This document shows positions 39,691 to 49,711 of a stretch of 64,000 bases of DNA, one piece after another. The stretch spans positions 3,720,001 through 3,784,000 of the forward strand of contig NZ_CP043505.1 of assembly GCF_008365295.1 (NCBI RefSeq), in the 5' to 3' direction. Each line of letters starts with the position of its first letter. Position 1 is the first letter of the stretch. The notes under the pieces are model-generated. The model was not told the origin of the DNA, did no database searches, and was given only the letters and a program-made list of their open reading frames with translations. The stretch is from Agromyces intestinalis. Lineage in GTDB: Bacteria > Actinomycetota > Actinomycetes > Actinomycetales > Microbacteriaceae. The position numbers and the translations under genes are program-made.

Positions 39691-39948
39691 ATGGCACACA
39701 AGAAGGGTGCGAGCTCCACTCGCAACGGTCGTGACTCGAACGCGCAGCGCCTCGGCGTGAAGCGGTTCGGCGGCCAGGTCGTGCAGGCCGGCGAGATCAT
39801 CGTCCGCCAGCGCGGTACGCACTTCCACCCCGGGGCCGGCGTCGGCCGCGGCGGTGACGACACGCTGTTCGCCCTCGAGGCGGGCGCCGTGCAGTTCGGC
39901 GCGAAGGGCGGCCGCAAGGTCGTCAACATCGTGGCGGTCGCCGAGTAA
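39691..39948 (+). CDS. rpmA: 50S ribosomal protein L27
   Basis: The 85-residue L27 starts [17 protein letters not shown], with the flexible N-terminal tail that reaches the peptidyl-transferase centre. No cleaved N-terminal extension is present, unlike Firmicutes. AGAGGGAGACG precedes the ATG. It follows rplU by 21 bases and is separated from obgE by a hairpin. Confidence 0.98.
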   Translation: MAHKKGASSTRNGRDSNAQRLGVKRFGGQVVQAGEIIVRQRGTHFHPGAGVGRGGDDTLFALEAGAVQFGAKGGRKVVNIVAVAE

Positions 39949-39963
39949 TCGGGCGATCGATGT

Positions 39964-39993
39964 CGTGAGGGCGAGCTTCGGCTCGCCCTCACG
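39964..39993 (+). terminator. UUCG hairpin between rpmA and obgE
   Basis: A perfect 13-bp stem (39964-39976 and 39981-39993) closes on TTCG and is followed by CGTTTCATC. It could terminate most transcripts after the ribosomal-protein genes and let a fraction read into obgE, setting the ratio between them. Confidence 0.75.
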
Positions 39994-40019
39994 CGTTTCA
40001 TCAGAGGAGAGGCATCGAC

Positions 40020-41549
40020 ATGGTCAGTTTCGTCGACGAGGTCCGGCTGTTCGTGAAGGCCGGACACGGAGGCAACGGCTGCGTGTCGGTGCGCCGTGAG
40101 AAGTTCAAGCCGCTGGCCGGCCCCGACGGCGGCAACGGCGGTGACGGCGGCGACATCGTGCTCGTCGCCGAACCGCAGGTGACCACGCTGCTCGCGTACC
40201 ACGGGCGCCCGCACCGCACGTCGCCGAACGGGCAGCCGGGCATGGGCGACAACCGGTCGGGGTCGACCGGCGAAGACATCGAGCTGCCGGTTCCGGTCGG
40301 CACGGTCGTCAAGGACGCCGACGGCGCCGAACTCGCCGACCTGACCGAACCCGGCATGCGATTCATCGTCGCCGAGGGCGGTCAGGGCGGACTCGGCAAC
40401 GCGGCGCTCGCCACGACCAAGCGCAAGGCGCCCGGGTTCGCGCTGCTCGGCACGCCGGGCTTCGAGGGCGAGGTGACGCTCGAGCTGAAGACCATCGCGG
40501 ATGTCGCGCTGGTCGGATACCCGTCGGCGGGCAAGTCGAGCCTCATCGCCGCGATGTCGGCCGCGCGCCCCAAGATCGCCGACTACCCGTTCACCACCCT
40601 GCATCCCAACCTCGGGGTCGTGCAGGCGGGCGACCACCGGTTCACCGTGGCCGACGTGCCGGGGCTCATCGAGGGCGCGAGCGAGGGCAAGGGGCTCGGT
40701 CTCGACTTCCTGCGCCACGTCGAGCGTTGCTCCGCACTGCTGCACGTGCTCGACTGCGCGACGCTCGACCCGGGGCGCGACCCGGTCAGCGATCTCGACG
40801 TCATCCTCGGCGAGCTCGCCGCGTACCCGGTGCCCGAGGGGCAGACCCCGCTGCTCGAGCGTCCCCAGCTCATCGCGCTCAACAAGATCGACGTGCCCGA
40901 GGCGCGCGACCTCGCCGACCTCGTCGCCCCCGAGCTCGAAGCCCGCGGCTACCGCGTGTTCCAGATCTCGACGGTCAGCCACGAGGGACTGCGGCAGCTC
41001 GGCTTCGCACTCGGCGAGGTCGTCGACACGGCCCGTCGTGAAGCGGCCGCGGCGCCGGTCGCCGAGCGCATCGTGATGCGCCCGAAGGCGGTCGACGCGG
41101 TCGACTTCACCGTGCGCGCCGAGGGCGGCAGCTACGGCACCCTGTACCGGGTCCTCGGGGCGAAGCCGCAGCGGTGGGTCGCCCAGACCGACTTCACGAA
41201 CGACGAAGCGGTCGGCTACCTCGCCGACCGGCTCGCCCGCCTCGGCGTCGAGGACGCGCTGGTGCGCGCCGGGGCGGTCGCCGGCTCCACCGTGGTCATC
41301 GGCCCCGGCTCGGGCGTGGTGTTCGACTGGGAGCCGACCCTCACATCGACGGCCGAGCTCATCACCGCACCGCGCGGCGCCGACACCCGCCTCGACGAGA
41401 ACCGCCGCGCCACGCGCGCCGAGCGCCGCGAGGCGTACTTCGACCGCATGGACGCGAAGGCCGAGGCGCGCGCCGAGCTCGAGCGCGAGCGCGAGGCCGG
41501 CATCTGGGCCGCCGACCACGACGACGACGAGGAGGACGGCGAGGGATGA
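40020..41549 (+). CDS. obgE: GTPase Obg
   Basis: Obg is an essential ribosome-associated GTPase. The 509-residue protein has the glycine-rich Obg fold (1-158), the G domain with P-loop GYPSAGKSS (166-174), the switch [16 protein letters not shown] and NKID, and a C-terminal OCT domain (about 335-420). A charged tail of about 60 residues (Arg/Glu-rich, ending [10 protein letters not shown]) follows, as in other actinobacterial Obg proteins. Its stop overlaps the proB start. Confidence 0.96.
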   Translation: MVSFVDEVRLFVKAGHGGNGCVSVRREKFKPLAGPDGGNGGDGGDIVLVAEPQVTTLLAYHGRPHRTSPNGQPGMGDNRSGSTGEDIELPVPVGTVVKDADGAELADLTEPGMRFIVAEGGQGGLGNAALATTKRKAPGFALLGTPGFEGEVTLELKTIADVALVGYPSAGKSSLIAAMSAARPKIADYPFTTLHPNLGVVQAGDHRFTVADVPGLIEGASEGKGLGLDFLRHVERCSALLHVLDCATLDPGRDPVSDLDVILGELAAYPVPEGQTPLLERPQLIALNKIDVPEARDLADLVAPELEARGYRVFQISTVSHEGLRQLGFALGEVVDTARREAAAAPVAERIVMRPKAVDAVDFTVRAEGGSYGTLYRVLGAKPQRWVAQTDFTNDEAVGYLADRLARLGVEDALVRAGAVAGSTVVIGPGSGVVFDWEPTLTSTAELITAPRGADTRLDENRRATRAERREAYFDRMDAKAEARAELEREREAGIWAADHDDDEEDGEG

Positions 41550-42364
41550 CCCCGCGCGTACGATCGGACATCCCGCGGGCCACGCGCATCGTCGTGAAGG
41601 TCGGATCCTCGTCGATCAGCGGCGAGAACGCCGGCCAGATCGCTCCGCTCGTCGACGCCCTCGCCGCCGCCCATGGCCGCGGTGCCGAGGTCGTGCTCGT
41701 GTCATCCGGCGCCATCGCCACCGGGATGCCGTACCTCGAGCTCGACTCGCGGCCCACCGACCTCGCAACGCAGCAGGCGGCGGCCTCGGTCGGGCAGAAC
41801 ATCCTGATCTTCCGCTACCAGGACTCGCTGCGTCGGTACGGCATCGTCGCCGGGCAGGTGCTGCTCACGGCCGGCGACCTCGAGAACCCGACCCACCGCT
41901 CGAACGCGCAGCGCGCGATGGAGCGGCTGCTCGGCCTGCGGATCCTGCCGATCGTGAACGAGAACGACACCGTCGCCACGCACGAGATCCGGTTCGGCGA
42001 CAACGACCGGCTCGCCGCCCTGGTGGCCGAGCTCGTGGGCGCCGAGTTGCTGGTACTGCTGAGCGATGTCGACGCGCTGTACACGAAGCCCCCGCACCTG
42101 CCGGGTGCCGAGCGCATCCCCGTCGTGCCGTACGGCGACGACCTCGCCGGGGTCGAGATCGGCAACGCCGGTCGAGCCGGCGTCGGCACCGGCGGCGCCG
42201 AGACGAAGGTTTCGGCCGCGCGCATCGCCGCGGCAGCCGGAACCGCGGTGCTGATCACCGCGACGCAGCTCGTTCACGACGCCCTCGACGGCGGCGAGCT
42301 CGGCACCTGGTTCGAGCCGGCACCCGTTCGTCACACGCCCGAGGAGTCCGCCTTGCTCGCCTAG
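41546..42364 (+). CDS. proB: Glutamate 5-kinase, no PUA domain
   Basis: ProB phosphorylates glutamate in the first step of proline synthesis. I start it at ATG 41546, overlapping the obgE stop, giving 272 residues. The amino-acid kinase domain is complete: [39 protein letters not shown] and SDVDALYT. The C-terminal PUA domain of the E. coli enzyme (total 367 residues) is absent; the protein ends cleanly after the kinase fold. The TAG stop codon is also the start of the -10 box for proA. Confidence 0.94.
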   Translation: MTPRVRSDIPRATRIVVKVGSSSISGENAGQIAPLVDALAAAHGRGAEVVLVSSGAIATGMPYLELDSRPTDLATQQAAASVGQNILIFRYQDSLRRYGIVAGQVLLTAGDLENPTHRSNAQRAMERLLGLRILPIVNENDTVATHEIRFGDNDRLAALVAELVGAELLVLLSDVDALYTKPPHLPGAERIPVVPYGDDLAGVEIGNAGRAGVGTGGAETKVSAARIAAAAGTAVLITATQLVHDALDGGELGTWFEPAPVRHTPEESALLA

Positions 42365-42367
42365 GCT
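42362..42367 (+). promoter_or_regulatory. -10 box for a leaderless proA transcript
   Basis: TAGGCT begins with the proB stop codon TAG and is followed by six bases and the proA ATG at 42374. The gap has no ribosome site. proA may thus be transcribed separately as well as with proB. Confidence 0.6.
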
Positions 42368-42373
42368 TGGCGC

Positions 42374-43636
42374 ATGGCCCTCACCGACACTGCCGTCCTC
42401 GACGCCCGGCTCGCCGCCGCGAAGGAGGCGTCGCTGCGACTCGCGACCGCGACCACGGCCCAGAAGGATGCCGCGCTCGAAGCCGTGGCCCGCATCCTGC
42501 GCGAACGCGCGGCCGACATCGTCGCGGCCAACGCGGACGACCTCGAGGCCGGGCGCGAGCGCGAGCTGACCGACGGGCTGCTCGACCGGTTGCGGCTCGA
42601 CGAGGCGCGCATCGACTCGCTCGCCGACGCGGTGCTCGAGGTCGTGCAGCTCGACGACCCCGTCGGCGAGACCGTCTCGGGCCGTTCGCTGCCGAGCGGG
42701 GTGCGCATCGACCAGGTGCGGGTGCCGCTCGGCGTCGTGGGCGCGATCTACGAGGCTCGCCCGAACGTCACGATCGACATCGCGGTGCTCGCCCTGAAGA
42801 GCGGCAATGCGGTCGTGCTGCGCGGGGGCACCGCCGCCGAGCACACCAACCGCGTGCTCGTCGAGGTGCTGCGCGCAGCGCTCGACTCGGTGGGCCTTCC
42901 GGGCGATGCGGTGCAGACGGTCGACGACTTCGGGCGCGACGGCGCTCGGCACCTCATGCAGGCGCGCGAATACGTCGACGTGCTCATCCCGCGGGGCAGC
43001 GCGGGCCTCATCCGCGCCGTCGTCGACGAGGCGAAGGTGCCCGTGATCGAGACCGGCGCCGGCGTGGTGCACATGTTCCTCGACGAGAGCGCCCGCGAAG
43101 ACTGGGCGGTCGAGTTGGTGCACAACGCGAAGGTGCAGCGTCCGAGCGTGTGCAACGCACTCGAGACGGTGCTCGTCCATCGTGCGTCGGCCGAACGACT
43201 GCTTCCGACGGTGCTCGATCGGCTCGCGGCATCCGGTGTGCTCATCCGCGGCGACGAGCGCGTCCGCGCCATCCGGCCCGAGGTGCTGCCGGTGAGCGAT
43301 GACGACTTCGCCACTGAGCACATGGGTCTCGAGATCTCGGTCGGCGTCGTCGACTCGATCGACGACGCGCTCCGACACATCCGCAGGTTCTCGACCAAGC
43401 ACACCGAGTCGATCGTGACCAACGACCTCGGCAACGCCGAGCGGTTCCTGAACGAGGTCGACGCGGCCGCCGTGATGGTGAACGCATCCACCCGGTTCAC
43501 CGACGGCGGCGAGTTCGGGTTCGGCGCCGAGGTCGGCATCTCGACGCAGAAGCTGCACGCCAGGGGGCCGATGGGCCTGCCCGAGCTCACCAGCACCAAG
43601 TGGCTCGTGCGCGGCGCAGGGCACGTGCGCGCCTGA
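42374..43636 (+). CDS. proA: Glutamate-5-semialdehyde dehydrogenase (gamma-glutamyl phosphate reductase)
   Basis: ProA reduces gamma-glutamyl phosphate with NADPH in the second step of proline synthesis. The 420-residue protein of the aldehyde dehydrogenase superfamily has YEARPNVTIDIAVLALKSGNA, the active-site Cys in QRPSVCNALET and the C-terminal FGFGAEVGISTQKLHARGPMG. Length is normal. It lies nine bases after proB. Confidence 0.97.
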   Translation: MALTDTAVLDARLAAAKEASLRLATATTAQKDAALEAVARILRERAADIVAANADDLEAGRERELTDGLLDRLRLDEARIDSLADAVLEVVQLDDPVGETVSGRSLPSGVRIDQVRVPLGVVGAIYEARPNVTIDIAVLALKSGNAVVLRGGTAAEHTNRVLVEVLRAALDSVGLPGDAVQTVDDFGRDGARHLMQAREYVDVLIPRGSAGLIRAVVDEAKVPVIETGAGVVHMFLDESAREDWAVELVHNAKVQRPSVCNALETVLVHRASAERLLPTVLDRLAASGVLIRGDERVRAIRPEVLPVSDDDFATEHMGLEISVGVVDSIDDALRHIRRFSTKHTESIVTNDLGNAERFLNEVDAAAVMVNASTRFTDGGEFGFGAEVGISTQKLHARGPMGLPELTSTKWLVRGAGHVRA

Positions 43637-43642
43637 CCCCAC

Positions 43643-43648
43643 TAGACT
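43643..43648 (+). promoter_or_regulatory. Putative -10 box (TAGACT) upstream of the small membrane protein and nadD
   Basis: TAGACT lies after the proA stop and 54 bases before the ATG at 43703. The short leader ends in a clear ribosome site (AAAGGAA). I do not see a -35. Confidence 0.5.
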
Positions 43649-43702
43649 GTGGAAGGCGCGACGGCAGCGGCTGTCGCGCAGCAACTCGAAAGGAACGGCT
43701 GA

Positions 43703-43912
43703 ATGAGCCTGGTGACCGCTGTCCTCGCCTCGGAGTCGGTGAACGCGAGGGAGCTCCCTGTGGAGCCGTTCGTGTACGGTCTGGTCGCATTCGTCATCTT
43801 CCTGGCCCTGGCGATCGTCACCTACTCGTACCGCGACGTCGCCAACCGTCACCGCGCGAAGGCCGCGGCGTACGCGGCCCGGCACGGCGGGAACGAGCAC
43901 CCGGGCCACTGA
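43703..43912 (+). CDS. Small single-span membrane protein (69 aa)
   Basis: The protein has a short N-terminus, one membrane helix (about residues 24-43) and a basic tail [31 protein letters not shown] precedes the ATG. I recognise it as a conserved small protein upstream of nadD in actinobacteria but know no function. It is 16 bases before nadD on the same strand. Confidence 0.85.
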   Translation: MSLVTAVLASESVNARELPVEPFVYGLVAFVIFLALAIVTYSYRDVANRHRAKAAAYAARHGGNEHPGH

Positions 43913-43928
43913 GCGAGCTGATCGCGCG

Positions 43929-44524
43929 ATGACCGGCGACGCCCGCCGACCGAGGGTCGGTGTGATGGGCGGCACCTTCGACCCCATCCACCACGGACAC
44001 CTCGTGGCGGCCAGCGAGGTCGCCCAGTCGTTCGGGCTCGACGAGGTCGTGTTCGTGCCCACGGGGCAGCCGTCGTACAAGACGGTCGTCACGCCCGCCG
44101 AGCACCGCTACCTCATGACGGTGATCGCGACGGCCTCGAACCCCCGCTTCACGGTCAGTCGGGTCGACGTCGATCGCGACAAGCCGACCTACACGATCGA
44201 CACGCTGCGAGACATCCGGGCCGAGCGACCCGACGCCGAACTGTTCTTCATCACCGGTGCCGATGCGGTCGCGCAGATCCTCTCCTGGCGCAACGCAACC
44301 GAGCTGTGGGAGCTCGCCCACTTCGTCGCTGTGAGTCGGCCGGGACATGTGCTCAACGTTTCGGGATTGCCCGAGCAGCACGTAAGCTTGTTGGAGGTGC
44401 CGGCGCTGGCGATCTCGTCGACCGATTGCCGGGACAGGGTTCGCCGGGGCTACCCGGTGTGGTACTTGGTTCCCGACGGGGTCGTCCAGTACATCTCCAA
44501 GCACCACCTCTACCGGAGTGTCGA

Positions 44525-44528
<4 letters not shown>
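43929..44528 (+). CDS. nadD: Nicotinate-nucleotide adenylyltransferase
   Basis: NadD adenylates nicotinate mononucleotide in NAD synthesis. The 199-residue protein has the nucleotidyltransferase motif [11 protein letters not shown] (14-24) and the C-terminal [13 protein letters not shown]. It ends with a four-base overlap to the next gene, forming nadD / Pro-Ala-rich protein / rsfS as in other actinobacteria. Confidence 0.95.
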
Positions 44529-45937
<1,409 letters not shown>

Positions 45938-45968
45938 CGCGCGTCACCTCGACCCCGAAAGCGAACGC

Positions 45969-46355
45969 ATGACGGCATCCGACCGCGCCCTCGACCTGCT
46001 CGCCAGCGCCGCGCGCGCGGCCGACGCGAAGGGCGGGGAAGACCTGGTCGCACTCGACGTCTCGGTTCCGACGCCGTTCGCCGACGTGTTCCTGCTCGCG
46101 ACAGGGGCGACCGAGCGCAACGTGCTCGCGATCGCCGATGCAATCGAGGAGGCCCTTGCCGAGCACGGCGTGCACGCCGCCCGCCGCGAGGGCCGCGACC
46201 ACGCTCGCTGGATCCTGCTCGACTTCGGCGACCTCGTCGTGCACGTCTTCCACCGTGAAGACCGCCTGTACTACGGCCTCGAGCGGCTCTGGCTCGACTG
46301 CCCGCCGATCGAGGTCGCGCCCCTGCTCGCCGCGGTCGAGCGACCGGGCGAGTGA
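45969..46355 (+). CDS. rsfS: Ribosomal silencing factor RsfS
   Basis: RsfS binds L14 and prevents joining of ribosomal subunits under starvation. The 128-residue protein shows the family core: FLLATGATERNVLAIADAIEE, then REGRDHARWILLDFGDLVVHVF, and the C-terminal YYGLERLWLD. It follows the Pro/Ala-rich protein gene by 31 bases and precedes tRNA-Ala. Confidence 0.95.
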   Translation: MTASDRALDLLASAARAADAKGGEDLVALDVSVPTPFADVFLLATGATERNVLAIADAIEEALAEHGVHAARREGRDHARWILLDFGDLVVHVFHREDRLYYGLERLWLDCPPIEVAPLLAAVERPGE

Positions 46356-46435
46356 GGCCCGCTCGATTTCATCGGAGCCGGGTCGCTGGTGTACAGTGAA
46401 TTCGTTGCCGCGCGAGAGCGGGCAGCATCCCGAAC

Positions 46436-46508
46436 GGGTCTGTGGCGCAGCTGGTAGCGCACCTGCATGGCATGCAGGGGGTCAGGGGTTCGAGTCCCCT
46501 CAGATCCA
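46436..46508 (+). tRNA. tRNA-Ala (anticodon GGC)
   Basis: The 73-base gene folds as a normal cloverleaf: acceptor GGGTCTG pairs with CAGATCC (one G-T), the anticodon stem CCTGC/GCAGG holds loop ATGGCAT with GGC at 46469-46471, and the T-arm is AGGGGTTCGAGTCCCCT. The discriminator is A46508; the CCA end is not encoded. TACAGT at 46392-46397 may be the -10. Confidence 0.95.
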
Positions 46509-46527
46509 CCCTTTCGTCGAAGTTTCA

Positions 46528-46557
46528 GCCCTGTCCACCGTGTTCGGTGTGCAGGGC
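46528..46557 (+). terminator. Hairpin after tRNA-Ala
   Basis: GCCCTG (46528-46533) pairs with CAGGGC (46552-46557), and CACCG (46536-46540) pairs with CGGTG (46545-46549), leaving a small internal mismatch and a TGTT loop. It lies 20 bases after the tRNA and probably ends its transcript. Confidence 0.6.
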
Positions 46558-46604
46558 GTGTTCGTTGTAGGGCCCGGGCCCTCGACGAGGTCGTCGCCGC
46601 GGGG

Positions 46605-47192
46605 TCAGCGGGTGAATGCGATGGTCGTGACGAGCGCGGCGACGAGGATGTCGAGGACCGCGCAGAACTCGGCGAACGACCGGTCCACGACGCGACCGGT
46701 GCGGTGATGATGGATGTCCCAGGCCGCGTGGCCGAGGAGCGCTGCGGCGACCAGCAGCCCGCCGACGGTCGCATCGAGGCGGACGGCGAGCAGGGCGGTC
46801 GCGCCCAGGACGAGCATTGCGGCGGTCTGCAACGGCAGCGACGACCATGGCCGGGTATGGCCGCCAGCGAGCCCCACCACCACCAGCACCGCAGCAAGGC
46901 CGAGGAGCCATGGAGTGGCCTCGAACCCGGTGAACTTGTCGAGGGTGATCAGCCCGAAGCTGACGCCGAAGGCGACCCATGCCGCCCATCGCCGCCCGCT
47001 GGCCGACGCCGCGAGGTAGACGAGCCCCGATGCCGCGACGACGGGCGCGACTTCTCGCCCGTCATCGAGCCCGTACGCCGTCGCCGCCGCGACGAGCATG
47101 CCGAGTGTCGCCGGCCACACCGTGCGCAACGGCAGGGCGCTGCGCGTGTGCTCCGACGAGTTGTCGCGTCGTGCCGCCATCGTGACATCCAT
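46605..47192 (-). CDS. Hypothetical integral membrane protein
   Basis: The 195-residue protein has about six to seven membrane helices and little else; near the C-terminus it carries a His-rich LGHAAWDIHHHRTGRVVDRSF, which might bind metal or haem (inference). I know no function. Start is ATG 47192; a second ATG at 47180 is possible. It diverges from the GNAT-TetR pair across an AT-rich palindromic region and may be the regulated target of that TetR. Confidence 0.8.
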   Translation of the reverse strand: MDVTMAARRDNSSEHTRSALPLRTVWPATLGMLVAAATAYGLDDGREVAPVVAASGLVYLAASASGRRWAAWVAFGVSFGLITLDKFTGFEATPWLLGLAAVLVVVGLAGGHTRPWSSLPLQTAAMLVLGATALLAVRLDATVGGLLVAAALLGHAAWDIHHHRTGRVVDRSFAEFCAVLDILVAALVTTIAFTR

Positions 47193-47251
47193 CTCGAACC
47201 TACTTTCTTGGACACATGTGTTCGAGTTATCAAACCGTACTATGATGTACG
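47193..47251. promoter_or_regulatory. Divergent control region with nested palindromes
   Basis: This is the most AT-rich short stretch nearby. It contains ACACATGTGT (47212-47221), a larger inverted pair CTCGAA (47193-47198) / TTCGAG (47221-47226), and CGTAC-TATGAT-GTACG (47236-47251), where the inverted arms flank TATGAT, a likely -10 for the GNAT gene. Such symmetry around a -10 is typical of repressor operators. The TetR gene downstream is the natural candidate regulator. Confidence 0.6.
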
Positions 47252-47270
47252 AGTTCGTGGAAGGGATCGC

Positions 47271-47810
47271 ATGACGGAGTCATCTCGGCGCGCGCCGAGC
47301 GAGCGTGCCGCATCGTCCGTCGCGCTCCGGCCCATGGCGGCCGCCGATGTCGACGCGGTCGCCCGCATCTGGCGAGAGGGGTGGGCGGACGCGCACCTCG
47401 GTCACGTCCCGGCGGCCCTCGTCGCAGCTCGCACGTCGGGCTCGTTCACCGAGCGTGCTCACGATCGCGTCGACGACACGATCGTCGCGACGCGAGCCGA
47501 CGCGGTCGCCGGCTTCGTCATGATCGACGGTGACCAGGTGGATCAGCTCTACCTCGACCGTGCCGCACGTGGCAGCGGCATCGGGGCCGTGCTGCTCGGC
47601 GCCGAGGAACAGGCCATCGTCGCAGCAGGGTACGGCCGGGCGTGGCTCGCGGTCGCGACCGGCAACAACGGCGCCCGGCGGTTCTACGAGCGGCAGGGCT
47701 GGGCCGACGAGGGCCCGTTCGTCCACCATGCGCCGACGCCCGACGGCGGGGTGGCCGTCGACTGCCACCGGTTCGTCAGTGCCGCGGCCGCCCGAGCACG
47801 GCAGACCTGA
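47271..47810 (+). CDS. GNAT-family N-acetyltransferase
   Basis: The 179-residue protein has the GNAT fold: LRPMAAADVDAVARIWREGW at the start of the domain, VDQLYLDRAARGSGIGAVLLGAEEQ with the acetyl-CoA loop R-x-S-G-I-G, and NNGARRFYERQGW near the end. I start it at ATG 47271, after GGAAGGG. The substrate is unknown. It lies between the divergent palindromic control region and a TetR gene 28 bases downstream, suggesting a small stress- or drug-response unit. Confidence 0.88.
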   Translation: MTESSRRAPSERAASSVALRPMAAADVDAVARIWREGWADAHLGHVPAALVAARTSGSFTERAHDRVDDTIVATRADAVAGFVMIDGDQVDQLYLDRAARGSGIGAVLLGAEEQAIVAAGYGRAWLAVATGNNGARRFYERQGWADEGPFVHHAPTPDGGVAVDCHRFVSAAAARARQT

Positions 47811-47838
47811 ATCTGGCTGCGCACGCGAGGAGGTGGCA

Positions 47839-48492
47839 GTGACCGAAGTCGCAATGAGTGCACTCACGGGGGAGGGGTCTTCCGACCGGACCAAGCGCGC
47901 CGACGCCCTCCGCAACATCGAGGCGATCATCGACGCCGCCACTCGGCTGCTGGCGGTCAACCCCGACGCGAGCATCAACCAGATCGCCAAAGCCGCTGAC
48001 GTCGGCAGGGTGACCCTCTACGGCCACTTCGAGTCCCGGGCGACGCTCATCCGGGCGGTCACCGACCGGGCCATCGCCCAGACGAACGAGGCGCTGGCGC
48101 AACTCGACCTCGACGGCGATCCGCGCGAGGTGCTCGGCCGCCTGCTGGAGGCCACCTGGCACCTGACCCACCGGTTCGGCGCCGTCGTCGTCGCCGGGGC
48201 TCGAGAACTGCCCCCCGAGCAGCTCCGCCGCGCCCACGATGAGCCCGCCGCGCGCGTCCGCGGCCTGCTCGAGCGCGGCCGCGCGGTGGGCGAGTTCCGT
48301 AGCGATGTTCCGATCGACTGGCAGCTCACCGTGATCCAGTCGATTCTGCACGGCGCATCGGCGGCGGTGCATCGGGGCGATCTCGACGAGGTCGACGCGC
48401 CGTCCTTGGTGCGCGACACCACGCTTGCTGCGTTGGCCGCCCGCGCGCCCGCCAGGGGGGATGCATCCGGTCCATCGACGCCCGGAGTGTGA
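47839..48492 (+). CDS. TetR-family transcriptional regulator
   Basis: The 217-residue protein has an N-terminal helix-turn-helix in NIEAIIDAATRLLAVNPDASINQIAKAADVGRVTLYGHF (split across residues about 28-66) and a C-terminal ligand domain. I start it at GTG 47839 because GAGGAGGT is four bases upstream; ATG 47854 is an alternative. It likely represses its own GNAT-TetR operon and perhaps the divergent membrane protein. Confidence 0.9.
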   Translation: MTEVAMSALTGEGSSDRTKRADALRNIEAIIDAATRLLAVNPDASINQIAKAADVGRVTLYGHFESRATLIRAVTDRAIAQTNEALAQLDLDGDPREVLGRLLEATWHLTHRFGAVVVAGARELPPEQLRRAHDEPAARVRGLLERGRAVGEFRSDVPIDWQLTVIQSILHGASAAVHRGDLDEVDAPSLVRDTTLAALAARAPARGDASGPSTPGV

Positions 48493-48556
48493 ATGGCGGG
48501 CATACGGCGTGCGTCGTCGAATGTGTCCCCGATCCCCGGCCCACTGGCGCGCCGGG

Positions 48557-48586
48557 TTGACCCTCCGTCGCGCCGCGACAGACAAT
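48557..48586 (+). promoter_or_regulatory. Putative promoter (TTGACC-N18-GACAAT)
   Basis: TTGACC (48557-48562) and GACAAT (48581-48586) are spaced by 18 bases, 38 bases before the start of the membrane/coiled-coil protein. A TTGACA at 48586-48591 lacks a matching -10. Confidence 0.4.
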
Positions 48587-48623
48587 TGACAGGTTGTTTC
48601 CGATCGAAAGGCGGGGGATACGG

Positions 48624-49199
48624 ATGGCCAGTGCATCGGCACGTTCGACCAATGACATCGACGTCCAGGCGGTGATGTCCACGGCGGACGACCAGATCGG
48701 CGGCTTCGATGCGGCCGACCCCGAGCCGGCTGTTCCGCCCGCCGTCGCCGCGGCGGCCCCGGTCACGAGTGCGGCCCCGGTCGAGGCGTCCGATCCGTCG
48801 GCGGCCGAGGCGCGACGAGGCTGGCAGCGCGATCTCCGCTTCATGCTCGTGGTGCTGGTGGCGATCGTCGTACTCTTCCTCGCGTTCGCGCTGCTCATCG
48901 CGTTCAGCCCGACGGGTGCCGCCATCAGCGCGCTCGCGGTCATCGCCGCGCCGATCGCCACGATCGTCGCTGCGTACTACGGCATCTCGCTCGCGCTGCG
49001 CCAGGTGCGCGACGCACGCGACTCCGCCGAAGCCGCCGAGCAGCGGGCCAGAGCCGCCGAGGCGTCGGCACGCGAGTCCGACGCCTGGGCCGCGCAGATG
49101 GAGTCGGGCCTGCGCGTCGCGGTCTCCAAGCTCAAGGGCGCCGGCGTCGACACGCGAGACGTGGAGCGCGCGGCCGGCACGCCCGACGAGTTCTTCTAG
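48624..49199 (+). CDS. Hypothetical membrane protein with C-terminal coiled coil
   Basis: I do not recognise a family. The 191-residue protein has an Ala/Pro-rich cytoplasmic N-terminus, two membrane helices (about residues 74-95 and 100-125) and a C-terminal heptad-rich segment (LRQVRDARDSAEAAEQRARAAEASARESD, split over about 128-156). AAGGCGGGGGA precedes ATG 48624. The stop overlaps the end of the convergent Lrp gene by four bases. The topology suggests a membrane-anchored cytoplasmic coiled coil. Confidence 0.8.
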   Translation: MASASARSTNDIDVQAVMSTADDQIGGFDAADPEPAVPPAVAAAAPVTSAAPVEASDPSAAEARRGWQRDLRFMLVVLVAIVVLFLAFALLIAFSPTGAAISALAVIAAPIATIVAAYYGISLALRQVRDARDSAEAAEQRARAAEASARESDAWAAQMESGLRVAVSKLKGAGVDTRDVERAAGTPDEFF

Positions 49200-49690
49200 G
49201 CTTTCCAGATCCCGAGCGACTGCGCCGGGGGCGAGCCGGTCACCTCGTCGAGGATGAGGTGCGACCTCGTCGACACCACCCCGGGCAGGTCGTGGATGTC
49301 GCGCAGAATGGCCTGGCTCAGCTGCTCGTGATCGGGTGCGCTCACGGTCAGGATCAGGTCCATGTCGCCCGACACCGCCTGCACCTTCTCGACGAAGGGC
49401 AGCGCGGCGAGCTGACGGGCGATCTGCTCCCAGGGCACGTCGGCGACCCGCACCACGACCAGGGCCGAGACCACGAGCCCGATCGAGCGGCGGTCGATCT
49501 GCGCGCCGTATCCGGTGATCACCCCTCGTTGCTGCAGATGCTGCAGTCGGTTGTGGGCCGCCGTGCGTGAGATGTGCACGAGGTCGGCGAGCGTGCGCAC
49601 CGACAACCGCCCGTCGCGGCTCAGTTCCGCGACGATGCGCCGATCGACAGCGTCGAGCGGCTCCCCCCGGTGCGCGTGTTCGGTCATCAT
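49196..49690 (-). CDS. Lrp/AsnC-family transcriptional regulator
   Basis: The 164-residue protein has an N-terminal winged helix-turn-helix (DAVDRRIVAELSRDGRLSVRTLADLVHIS, split over residues 13-41) and a C-terminal RAM ligand-binding domain with VQAVSGDMDLILTVSAPD. These regulators usually sense amino acids. TAGGCT on the minus strand at 49714-49709 is a possible -10. The upstream DUF2236 gene ends 22 bases away on the same strand. Confidence 0.92.
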   Translation of the reverse strand: MMTEHAHRGEPLDAVDRRIVAELSRDGRLSVRTLADLVHISRTAAHNRLQHLQQRGVITGYGAQIDRRSIGLVVSALVVVRVADVPWEQIARQLAALPFVEKVQAVSGDMDLILTVSAPDHEQLSQAILRDIHDLPGVVSTRSHLILDEVTGSPPAQSLGIWKA

Positions 49691-49711
49691 CGTCCTCGCA
49701 TCGGGGCCAGC

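Noticed and set aside
46573..46582. GGGCCCGGGCCC-type palindrome after tRNA-Ala as an operator
   Set aside because: In very GC-rich DNA such words arise easily; no promoter is adjacent.
46436..47192. tRNA-Ala as an integration site for a mobile element
   Set aside because: No integrase, no repeated tRNA 3' end and no direct repeats were found; the accessory genes downstream have no mobility genes.
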